Position numbers and translations under genes: made by a program. From Euonymus europaeus (Eukaryota; Streptophyta; Magnoliopsida; Celastrales; Celastraceae), in assembly GCA_963580455.1 (NCBI GenBank), contig OY756962.1, positions 21,961,001 through 22,025,000 of the forward strand: 64,000 nucleotides of DNA, read 5' to 3'. Under the pieces are notes generated by a model. That model was not told the origin of the DNA. It searched no databases and saw only the letters and a program-made list of their open reading frames with translations. Each line of letters begins with the position of its first letter. The first letter of the stretch is position 1. This document shows, one piece after another, positions 36,591-47,800 of the stretch.

Positions 36591-39500
36591 ATGGTGGCGG
36601 GCAAGAAGACGGTATGCTTCTAATCTTCTCTTTCTACCCTTCATGTTTTTCTATGTATTTGTATATACTTCTGCGTCGATTTGGGTCTTGGTCTGGGTTT
36701 GGATTTATTTTGGGATGTGGCAATAAAATTTCAGAAGAAGACGCACGAGAACATAAACAATAGGTTGGCACTGGTAATGAAGAGTGGGAAGTACAATCTT
36801 GGTTACAAGACAGTCCTGCGCACCCTACGCGGTTCTAAAGGTTAGATCTTTATCTGTAATTCTACACGTGAATTTGATTTTTTTTGTCCAGTGAAACTCT
36901 CACTAACATCCTTTGGTCAGTCATTTTAGTACAAGACTTCTACTTTTGTATTTGTTCGATTAGTCTTCATTCTGTTTATGTTATAATGGGTTCTATTGGG
37001 GTGATGCAGCAAAGCTAGTACTTATATCCAACAACTGCCCTCCACTGTGCAAATCGGAGATTGAGTACTATGCCATGCTTGCCAAAGTTGGGGTTCACCA
37101 CTACAGCGGAAGTAAGTGCTTTATTATCCTACAGTACCTCCCATTTGTTGGACATTTAGCATGCATAATTGAAAATAATAGCAATTATAAACACAATTAA
37201 AATTACATAAATAAAATTACCGAAATGTCCACAGAAACAAACTGTAGGAACGAGGTACGCGTAAGCGAATCTCCTTAAAGAGAATTTGTCCCCGCCAACT
37301 GGTGCCTCAGTTTTCCGGACAATCCCTTCCCAAGATACAACGCCCCAAACCACTGGTAAGCGGTACTGCTATACAAGTGGACTGATCGAACCACTATGAA
37401 CAGCACTCTCAAAAATTGTACTTATAGAAATTATAGCTTGTTTAAGCCCAATTTCTATATAGAAAGGAGAATAAGAATATTTTTTTTATATCTATGACTT
37501 AATGTCAGAACTCTCCTTATATAGGAAAGCCTACCAACCACATTTGATATTTTTGACATTTTTCATGATTTTCTTGCCAATTTTGGAGTCAATTTCCATT
37601 TAACCTTAAATAGGTTTTGAACCAAATTAAACTCAAATTTATTCTCTTCATATTGAAGATTAAAGCCTTACAATTATAATTTAATAACTCACATCCATTA
37701 GTTATTAAATCTTGGTAAAACTATGGTTGACCGCCATAGTTTTAACCTTCATTTCCAACAATCCCTCACATTGAATGGAAATAGACGACTGTTCAGACAC
37801 TGGAATAATTTTGAGGTGCAATAGAATCAATACTGCATCAAGATAGGTAGCTTTTGGCTTTGAACCTTCTTTAGTGAAAATCTGTCGGACTTACTTAACT
37901 AGTCAGTGGACTATCGCCTTGAACTGCCAGTTGTTCGTGTAAGCCCAGTCAACAGACACCACACAATATTGACCAAATTCATAATTGGTTCTCGATTGTG
38001 TTCATTATTTCGGTCATGAACTTCTTGGGTTTCGTGAGTGATTTAGAAAATATTGCCTTAACATATTTTCATAGAGTCGGCCATACTCTTCACTCATATA
38101 GGTGATTATCTATCAAGAGTATTCTCCAATACTCCACTTATTTATTACAAGATATAGGAATCATTAAAAGCATAGCTTATCCTTATTTGCACAATCTACT
38201 AGTGCTTTGTGCATCATATGAATGAGTTGGAGTAAACTCCGCACTACTTCAACTTAAGTTACACCCAACTTGTGTTGTCCTATTGATCCTAGTCCCTGAG
38301 ATCTCCAATCGCTAGGTTAGGTTTCCATCAAGGTAACTTATTGAATCAAGGCTTTAAGCCCATTCCCCTCGAAGCACAGTCTGTCACTTCTCGACTCAAA
38401 GCTTTCGTAAACGAATCCGCAAGATTTTCTTTAGTCTTCACAAAGTCTATGGAAATTATTCCACTTGATAGTAATTGTCTAACAGAATTATGTCTTCGAC
38501 GAATATGTCGAGATTTACCATTATATATCATATTTTGTGCTCTTGCAATTGCTGCTTGATTATCACAATGAATGCAAATTGCAGGCATAGGCTTTGGCCA
38601 TATTGGAATGTCCTCTAAGAAGTAACGAAGCCACTCCGCTTCTTCACCAGCTTTATCAAGAGCGATGAACTTAGATTCCATCGTTGATCGTGCAATACAC
38701 GTTTGCTTTGAGGACTTCCAAGACACAGCTGCCCCTCTAAGAAGAAATACGTAACCACTAGTAGATTTAGATTCCTCTGAATCTGAAATCCAATTAGCAT
38801 CACTGTATCCTTCTACAACAGCAGGGTATTTACCATAACTCAAAACATTACATTTTGTTTTGTTTAGGTACCCTAAAACTCTTAATAGAGCTTTCCAGTG
38901 TTCATGTCCAAGATTGCTTGTATATCTGCTAAGTTTACTAACATAATTCGCAATATCTGGTCTTGTGCAGTTCATGATGTACATGACACTACCAATAATA
39001 CAAGAGTATTCCGACTGATTTATACTGTTTTCAGTACTCTTGTGTAAGATCAGGTGAGAAAGAAAATGACTGTTTGCATCTTTAATGCCATGTCCTTTGA
39101 ACCTTTCAATCACTTTTTCTATATAGTGTGATTGAGATAAAGCTAGGCCTTCAGAAGATTTAAGAATCTCAATGCCTAGTATTACATCTGCTTCACCTAT
39201 ATCTTTCATATCAAAATTATTTGATAGCATTTGCTTGGTTTTGTTGATGATCTCAACATTACGACCAAGAATTAACATATCATCAACATATAGACAAACG
39301 ATTACACATTCATTGTTTATAATTTTTGTGTAAACACATTTGTCACATTCGTTGATTCGAAACCCATCTCGAATCATTACTTGATTAAATTTCTCATGCC
39401 ATTGCTTTGGAGCTTGCTTAAGCCCATACAATGACTTGACAAGCCTACACACTGTGTTCTTGTCGTCTTTGAAACCCTCAGGTTGTTCCATATATATTTC

Positions 39501-42500
39501 CTCATCTAGTTCACCGTTTAGGAAAGCGGTTTTTACATCCATTTGATGTATCATCAACCCATATAGCGAAGCCTTTTGAGATTGACATCCGAATTGATGT
39601 AATTCTCGTAACTGGTGCATAAGTATCAAAGTAGTCTAGACCTTCTTTTTGTCTATACCCTTTTGCTACAAGCCTTGATTTGTACTTATCAATGGATCCA
39701 TCAGCTTTTAGCTTCTTTCTAAAAATTCATTTGCATCCTATTGGTTTATTCTCAGGTGGGAGATCAACCAATTTTCAAGTATGATTGCTTAGGATGGATT
39801 CCAACTCACTGTTTACAGCTTCTTTCCAGAATGGAGCTTCTGAAGTAGACATTGCCTCATTAAACAGCACTCTCAAAAATTATACTTATAGAAATTATAG
39901 CTTGTTTAAGCCCAATTTCTATATAGAAGGGAGAATAATAATATTTTTTTTATATCTATGACTTAATGTCAGAACTCTCCTTATATAGGAAAGCCTACCA
40001 ACCACATTTGGTTAAAATTATGGTGGTCAACCATAGTTTGACCAAGATTTAATAACTAATGGATGTGAGTTATTAAATTATAATTGTAAGGCCTTAATCT
40101 TCAATATGAAGAGAATAGATTGAAGTTTAATTTGATTCAAAACCTATTTAAGGTTGAATGGAAATTGACTCCAAAATTGGCAAGAAAATCATGAAAAATG
40201 TCAAAAATCCCACATTGGAAAAATACCAAATGTGGTTGGTAGGCTTTCCTATATAAGGAGAGTTCTGACATTAAGTCATAGATATAAAAAAAAAATATTT
40301 TTATTCTCCCTTCTATATAGAAATTGGGCTTAAACAAGCTATAATTTCTATAAGTATAATTTTTAAGTAGTGCGGAGTTTACTCCAACTCATTCCTATGA
40401 TGCACAAAACACTAGTAGATTGTGCAAATAAGGATAAGCTATGCTTTTAATGATTCCTATATCTTGTAATAAATAAGTGGAGTATTGGAGAATACTCTTG
40501 ATAGATAATCACCTATATGAGTGAAGAGTATGGCCGACTCTATGAAAATATGTTAAGACAATATTTTCTAAATCACTCACGAAACCCAAGAAGTTCATGA
40601 CCGAAATAATGAACACAATCGAGAACCAATTATGAATTTGGTCAATATTGTGTGGTGTCTGTTGACTGGGCTTACACGAACAACTGGCAGTTCAAGGCGA
40701 TAGTCCACTAACTAGTTAAGTAAGTCCGACAGATTTTCACTAAAGAATGTTCAAAGCCAAAAACTACCTATTTTGATGCAGTATTGATTCTATTGCACTC
40801 TCAAAATTATTCCAGTGTTTGAACAGTCGTCTATTTTCATTCAATGTGTGGGATTGTTGAAAATGAAGGTTAAAACTATGGTGGTCAACCATAGTTTGAG
40901 CAAGATTTAATAACTAATGGATGTGAGTTATTAAATTATAATTGTAAGGCCTTAATCTTCAATATGAAGAGAATAGATTGGAGTTTAATTTGGTTCAAAA
41001 CCTATTTAAGGTTGAATGGAAATTGACTTCAAAATTGGCAAGAAAATCATGAAAAATGTCAAAAATCCCACATTGGAAAAATACTAAATGTGGTTGGTAG
41101 GCTTTCCTATATAAGGAGACTTCTGACATTAAATCATAGATATAAAAAAAATATATTCTTATTTTCCCTTCTATATAGAAATTGGGCTTAAACAAGCTAT
41201 AATTTCTATAAGTATAATTTTTGAGAGTGCTGTTCATAGCGGTTCGATCAGTCCACTTGTATAGCAGTGCCGCTTACCAGTGGTTTGGGGCGTTGTATCT
41301 TGGGAAGGGATTGTCCGGAAAGCTGAGGCACCAGTTGGCGGGGACAAATTCTCTTTAAGGAGATTCGCTTACGCGTATCTCGCTCCTACAGTTTGTTTCT
41401 GTCGACATTTCGGTAATTTTATTTATGTAATTTTAATTGTGTTTATAATTGCTACTATTTTCAATTATGCATGCTAAATGTCCATTTTCGAAAAACTTGA
41501 TAAGTTCTTACTATGAGAAGATGGCGGATCGGTGGTGTATGTATAATACTCATGTGCAGCTGATGATTAGTTGTTGATATTGTTTAATATCCTTTTACCT
41601 TAGCTAGTTTTGTGGTATTTGAGTAGGGTTGACCCAAGTGTGTAATTCTCTCCCTTTTAGGTGCACAAAATTTTCTATTGATTATTTTCACATTAGAAGT
41701 TGTAGAAGTACTTGTGATAAGAGATAATATTTTCAGTTGGAGACATTGGATAGTTGATAGCTATTATTCATAGTTTGATATTTCTCCAAGGATACATTTG
41801 TTAGGTATGTTGAGAAATTTTAACTATGGAAACGAAAATATTGACCATTGTGATGTGTTCTGACATATAAATTCCTAGAACAAGTGTTGGCAGATTGATC
41901 ATCTGGAAATAGTGTATATCTGAGTGTTTTGGTGATTGGTGTTCTGTCAATGCAAGTTGAAATTGGTATTATGTCCACATTGTTATTCTTCACCGGGCTT
42001 TAGTGATGGGAAAGATATATTTCTTCAATTGTGACCGTTGCAACATTTTCAAGGATGGTTATACTTTGATTGGCTAGTGAGGATCACATTGTATTCATAA
42101 AGATTTCACTTTGATGTTACGGCAAGTTTCAGACTCAACCGAAATCTGAATTAGGGAATTCATATTGAAATATATTCTTGCAATAAATAGTTTTGTTCTT
42201 GCATTAACAAAAATTACAAACCTCAATTTCCATGAGTACGAAAGCGGCGAAACAAGTGGATTATGAAGGGATAGCTCAAGTTTTTAGGGATAGATTTGAC
42301 ATGTGCAATGAATTGATATTTACTTTTTAGCTGTTGTATTTGGTTTCATGGAAATAACTGTATTCCTATGATATGTATCTAAATCTTTTTTGTGCTTGAC
42401 TTGAATTCTGATGATCTCTTGCAGACAATGTTGATTTGGGAACAGCATGCGGCAAGTACTTCCGTGTGTCTTGCCTTAGCATCGTTGATCCAGGTACAAT

Positions 42501-42650
42501 GAATTTGTGCATTAATAATATTTGGATCGATGACCGACCCTTCATGTTTGATGTAAAATTTATATCTGCTTAACAACTTTCATGGATTGTCTTTCATTTT
42601 GTTGCTCAGGTGATTCTGATATTATAAAATCTCTTCCTGGTGATCAGTGA
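36591..42650 (+). CDS. RPL30: 60S ribosomal protein eL30 (RPL30), five exons
   Basis: Exons: 36591-36611, 36735-36840, 37010-37111, 42425-42493, 42610-42650. They join in frame to 112 residues, the length of plant eL30. The protein begins [20 protein letters not shown] and contains [44 protein letters not shown] and [19 protein letters not shown], all standard eL30 sequence. eL30 is an L7Ae-fold RNA-binding protein of the large cytosolic subunit. All splice borders are GT-AG. The third intron (37,112-42,424) is 5.3 kb, very large for this gene, because a rearranged copia retrotransposon lies in it. The coding sequence itself is intact, so the gene is probably functional if the intron is spliced correctly. 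Confidence 0.96.
37149..37760 (-). repeat. Left outer LTR of the intronic copia (612 bp)
   Basis: On the minus strand it starts TGTTGGAAATGAAGG and ends AATGTCCA. It contains a central tatataagga-type box and a conserved GC-richer end segment (caccagttggcggggaca). It is matched by the right LTR in inverted orientation. Confidence 0.85.
38346..39865 (-). pseudogene. Copia pol remnant (reverse transcriptase and RNase H)
   Basis: The main frame (38,346-39,629) has [40 protein letters not shown], the catalytic [34 protein letters not shown] and the RNase H end [16 protein letters not shown] with [14 protein letters not shown] frameshift near 39,628 and a TGA in place of a tryptophan codon near 39,728 separate the first part of reverse transcriptase ([18 protein letters not shown]). 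Gag, protease and integrase are absent. At 39,865 the coding sequence joins directly to a piece of LTR, so the 5' half has been lost by rearrangement. Confidence 0.93.
39866..40365. repeat. Two truncated LTR pieces head to head in the middle of the copia
   Basis: Bases 39,866-40,008 repeat the stretch at 37,396-37,540 in the same orientation (acagcactctcaaaaatt to accacattt). From about 40,010 to 40,365 comes a longer LTR piece in the opposite orientation. It ends ataatttttaag and then jumps into the 3' non-coding region (tagtgcggagttt). The junctions lie in short AT-rich words. Confidence 0.8.
40855..41484 (+). repeat. Right outer LTR of the intronic copia (630 bp)
   Basis: Starts tgttgaaaatgaaggtt and ends gctaaatgtcca on the + strand. 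Preceded by the purine-rich tract tgtgtgggat. It differs from the left LTR by scattered substitutions and small indels. Confidence 0.85.
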
Positions 42651-44560
42651 GAGACTTCACCGGAATGAAGCTAGTATAATTTTGTGTTTCTAAAGAACAC
42701 ATATAGCATATCAGTGTCAGTTGAACAACTCCATTACGTTCTTTCTTTTTATGTTTGTGATTTTGTTGACACTAGTTGATCTGAGATTCATTGAACATTA
42801 TTGTGGTTGTTTTAGGATGTATTTATTATCCTGCTGGTCTATACTTTGGTTTTTCCAGTTTGTTTTGTCCATTTTCTCAAGTAAAGAATCACACAAATGA
42901 GGAAAGTAAAACATTTCAGTTTTAGCAAAAGCATCAATGACCTGTTCTTCTTCAAGTATGATGATGTGATTGAGGCAGAGAGGTGTGAATTACATGAACT
43001 CAAATGTTAAATGCAAGAGAATGAATTGAATCCTCACATTAAGGCGAGTCATGAAAAGTATAATCATCAATCCCATTGTGCCAAGAAAAGAGAGCTCCCT
43101 CGTCCTATGTCTTGTGATGCCTTGGGTTTTAAGGCTGATCGTCAAAGATAGACTAATCTCTATTGAGGGTTATTACTTATTTTTGTACTTCTTATTTTAC
43201 TTTTCAATTATTTCTTTAATTAATATCGAATACTCAGAAGAATAAATAAGAAAGGGTAGGAATTCTCTTACCTCCATTTATCATCTCAGGGGTGCTGAAG
43301 GTAATCGTCTCATTTGTCCAACTTTACTCTTTCATTTAATGCTTTTACATTGCATAAAGTTAAAATCTACTTTTTTGAGTTGCTTTCTGTAAAATGACTG
43401 TCATTTTATATAAATTCTTTTTTCTCATGTCATGTCAGACCTATCAATTCAACCACAAAAATCATAAGAGACCTTACTAAAATTAATAGAGAGATCTTTC
43501 TAGGTCAACCAATGCACTATAAAAGTATAAATAGCCTCCTCATTTTTTAGAGTGGGAAATGCAAATTTTGACCTATAGCCAAACTATCCAAAAACTCTCT
43601 CAAATTCCTAGGTCTAAACACTTCTCAAACTTTTAGATATTCATATACACTAACCTTATTTTTTCAGTCTCTACGACGGTCACCATCTCTTCACGTTATT
43701 GAAATGATTTGATCGTCGGAATCCCAACAACCAACACCTCTCAAATTTGGTCATTGGGCCTCTAACAATTATGTTGTTGGAGATTTGTTGTAGGATCTGG
43801 ATCAAGCCCATTGAAACTTAAGTTTTGGAGCTTGACAATTGTATATTCGGGTATTTACAATTTCGACTTTTGAAAAAGGGTTTTTACGCACAAAGTTTTC
43901 ATTGATACGTAAGTTTTACTCCATTAGTCTTTTATAGAGTAAAGTCCTATTTTGGTCACCGGGAGATGAGCTTCTTTTCATGTTTAAATTTTTTTTTTCA
44001 ATTTGATTGACAGAACGAATTTATCTTTCGCAGTCACTCCATCATTATAAAAAAGGCATCGATGTCAGACACTCTCTAGCTGGCATTAAAATAATTTGAA
44101 TAAGAACAATTCAGGAACTAGATTTCAAAGGTAAAAGTTTGCGGAGGATCGGCAATGAATTCTGTGAAGGTCGACCACCTCTTTTCTTGGCCGATGTGTG
44201 AGATTTTCCAACTTAGAGGTGTATGATTACGACACTGTTTTAGCAGTTAGTTAAGTCTGTTACTTTTGTTAGAGTTGCATTAGTTTAAACAGAAAATTCT
44301 GACGTGGACTGGTCTATTATCTTACTGTTAAGTAGCTGTTATATTTGAGGATATATATATGTGTGTGTTTTCTTCCAAACCACCATTGTCAGGGTTTTAA
44401 GTTTGAACAAGGTTGACACCTCTTTGTGTTTTCTTCCAAACCACCATTGTTAGGGTTTAGGTTTGAACAAGGTTAACACAAGGACGGCAAGGGGTCCTGA
44501 ACGGAGGAGTCAGTTGGTTTCTATTGGGGAGGAGACGGTGGTTGTTTCTAGTCAAAGAAT
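42651..44560. other. RPL30 3' UTR and spacer
   Basis: The first 200 bases or so are the probable RPL30 3' UTR. The rest is AT-rich without a credible frame; the ORFs here are short and lack domain character. Confidence 0.5.
44364..44482. repeat. 61-bp tandem duplication
   Basis: Unit 44,364-44,424 (tgtgttttcttccaaaccac, then gtttgaacaaggtt) is repeated at 44,425-44,482 with a few substitutions and small indels. Confidence 0.85.
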
Positions 44561-44809
44561 TTGATTTATTATATACTGCAAAATGAATTACATCTACATA
44601 TAATAAAAGGTTCATAGTGTTATAGCCATCACTACATAGTTATTTACACAATAAACATCGGCTTATAATTGGTATCCCATGACAAGCTTGTTACATTCTT
44701 GCAGCAGCTAAGTAGGCCTTCCATAACAGTTGTTGGATTACTTTTTCATCACAGTATAGGACAACCTCCTGTTCATAGCAAAAAAAGGCACAGTAGCTCA
44801 TTTTGGTAA

Positions 44810-47800
44810 CTATGTCAGTTGTTCCACGGAGGATGATAATGAGCGATTTACGTGCCGGATCTTCTTGGAAGCCCGGAAATTCTTCAGAGTCATCATCAAT
44901 TTCTGCCTCTCACCTTCAACTTGAGCAAACTGAAGACTTAGCTGCGAGTAACGATCGTGCATCTCCTTTAGTTCAGTTTCCATAGATGTATAACTTCCTT
45001 TTACTTCCAACATGTCTTTAATCAGGTTATTGATGTCCCTAAAGCTTCGCAATACTGCTTCCTCATCATTGTGTTGTTTCAAGAATGAACTGCACCAAAG
45101 GAGGAACATGTCATATTGTCAGTTGTCTTCAGCTCAATTTTTGGAATGGCTGGCATATCCTAAAAGTTCAGAATGATAATCTATTAGGACTACTGATAAG
45201 ATGAGATTATTAGTGTCGAAGAAAGTTCAGACTTCAGAAAATTCAGAAAATTGGTTTTCAATGTAAAGGTCAATTTGCCAAACCCTCTTGATGCATCACA
45301 ACCAAATTGAAGATAGAAAATACAGTCTTTAAGGAAAGTAGCTGCCACGCATTTTGAAGGCTCATCACTCTCTAATCAATTTTCTAACACCCAACAAAGT
45401 ACACCAGTTTTTTTCATCAATGGAAGGATGTATTACCTCTGGAAATGTATGCTTGATCTTTTCTTTGCCTGCAATGATTCAGCAAGCTCGTTTTCCAATG
45501 CAAGTACCCTTTCTAACGCATTACCACAGCTTGAATATTGATTATACATTGGAAACATACTTTCCAGTTCTTCATTTGCCTGACAAAAGACCGGCTGTGA
45601 GCACTCCAGTTAAAAAGGTAAACATATTTTAAGCCGACGAGATATTCAAATTATTTTACCTTTTGTAATTGCATTAGTTCTCTTTGTAAACCTGGAAATT
45701 TTGAATCCAAATGAGCATCATTTTGTAGAAACAAATTCTCATTTTTCATCCTTTCCAACTGCAGACAGAAGATTGAGACAGCACTTAGACTGCATCAGAT
45801 TTATCCTAAAAATATTGGCTTGACCTGGAGGTCGTGAGATGGGAAAATGCTCCTTAATAATTCCTCATTGCCAGCAACATAATTCACGGCCAACAGTATA
45901 TAAGTGCATTTTAAGAGTCTTTAGATTGCAAAAATATGCATACCTCCATATTTAAGTAGTCCATGCTAGATTTTAAACTTTCAGCCCTAAAGTGATCACC
46001 ACAAAGAGCCAGGTGCTTGACATCATACAGCATGCTTTCCTGATTCACATGTATGAGGCTTGAAAGTCCATATTCACCACTAGCTACAGGTAAATCCTGA
46101 AAGTAAGAGATGTGTGTTATTAGTTAAAAATTATTCTTAGAAACCAGTCCTTTCAATGATATTATTCTTCTCGGGTTTCATCTCCTCTGTGCTATTATGG
46201 TTCTTGACATCTTGTAATACCCTTTTTAAAAGGATAAGCTAATCCGCCTTGTAATATCTTGTTGCTCCCCCTTGCTCTCTAATAAATTATTTTTGCTTTT
46301 GAAAGAAAAAACTCCAGCCAAAACTTTTGAACTTATGTACTTCTTAAGCATGGAGAAAACTACAATGGCTTGTCACCTGGACTAAAGAGTAAAATGTGCC
46401 TCAAAGATATAACCCAGCACCCTAGGACAATTAACAGAGAGCAAAAAAACAAAAGATGATAATAAGATACTGGTTATTTTCTTCCTCAAGTAACTTAAGC
46501 CATGTTGCTACAGTCTTTATGGTTTGTTCTTTTGTCCTTTTTTTCTTGCACTCTGCTCTTGCTTCACGCTATCTTTCTTTCTGCACTCAAAAAGAAGCAT
46601 GAGACTCTTTTCTTTGCTTTTTTTAGAAAGGCATTGGACATAATAGAATAGAATGACCAGCACCATATTAATACATGTCACATAAAAGCATCAGTTACGA
46701 CAAGAATTATATCAAACAAGGATAAACATGTTACATATAGCTTGTTCCACTTAACCAAATCAACAACGAAGCAAGCAATGAGTTATAGGAATAAAAAAAA
46801 GTTTTAAATATAACAATACCTCCTTAGGTTGTGCATCTTTGACTGTGCTCGAATGGTCATCCTCAACAACTGGAACCACAAATGCAGATTCTGCTGCTTC
46901 AAGTTTCATTGAACTAGCTCGTTCTGAGTACTTAGCAATCAGGTTCTCAGCCGGTCCATTCTCATTAACTTTAACAAATAGGTCTTGAGAAGAGATATGA
47001 CCCTTCTCGTCTGATCCATCATTTCCTTCTTCCTGACTGTTTGATGAGGAATTCTTCAGCAGCTCTTTCATCAAGGTAAGTTCAATGGCAGTTCTTGACT
47101 TCTCCTCATTGCAGTCTTCCAAAGATGCTTCAAGCTTTTGTTTTTCTTCCTTGCAGCATTCAAGGCTTATTAATGAGCATTCCAGTTCAGCCTTCATCAT
47201 GTCAAAGGCCATAATTTTTTCCCGCTTGTCAGAAATTAGAGATTGTAACTCAGCCTCCAATTCCAAAATTTTCATTCCCAGTTCCTCATTCTTCTTCAAG
47301 TGAGAAGCTTCAGATTTCTTCCTATTCTCAATTTCATCAACAGAATCTTGCAATTTCCAAAGCATTTCCCCACTGTGCTTTTTGGAGATTGACAGCTGGT
47401 GTTTTAGTTCTTGCAGCTTTGTTTCATACTGCTCTTTGATAAATGCGACTCTCAGGGATTCTTGTGCAGGAACTGCTTGTACCTCAGCTTCCCTTTTTTC
47501 ACGAGCCTGGATAGAGTCAGCTTCAGCCTTCTCTTTAAGCTGCTTCATATGGATGGATAGGTTTTTGAATTCCTCTGTCTTCAAAATCTGTTCAGAAAGC
47601 TTCTGTGTAAGCTCATTACACTGGTTCTGGAACTTCAGCAGTTCATCCCCATGTGCCTCCAACTGGGTTATTTGCAGGTGTTGTTCTTCCATTTGGGCTT
47701 TAAGTAACAAATCTCTGACTTCCAGTTCTTCATTGCAGAGTAACAGATTGCCAATCTCTTCTTCGGAACACATCACCCAGTTCTTCAGCCTTTGAAGCTC

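Larger units (their letters stand above)
37149..41484. mobile_element. Rearranged copia retrotransposon with inverted LTRs in RPL30 intron 3
   Basis: The outer ends are two LTRs in opposite orientation: 37,149-37,760 (minus) and 40,855-41,484 (plus). Each is preceded on its own strand by the same purine-rich tract (tgtg-ggat) and by the same 3' non-coding region, so about 1.1 kb at each end (37,149-38,248 and 40,369-41,484) forms an inverted repeat. Between them lie a minus-strand pol remnant and two truncated LTR pieces facing each other. Both ends therefore represent the 3' side of the element. No exact 5-bp target duplication is visible (tttgt on the left, ttttc on the right). Confidence 0.85.

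Noticed and set aside
37149..41484. Interpretation as a foldback DNA transposon
   Set aside because: Arms carry LTR ends, a polypurine tract and adjacent copia pol, so it is a rearranged retrotransposon.
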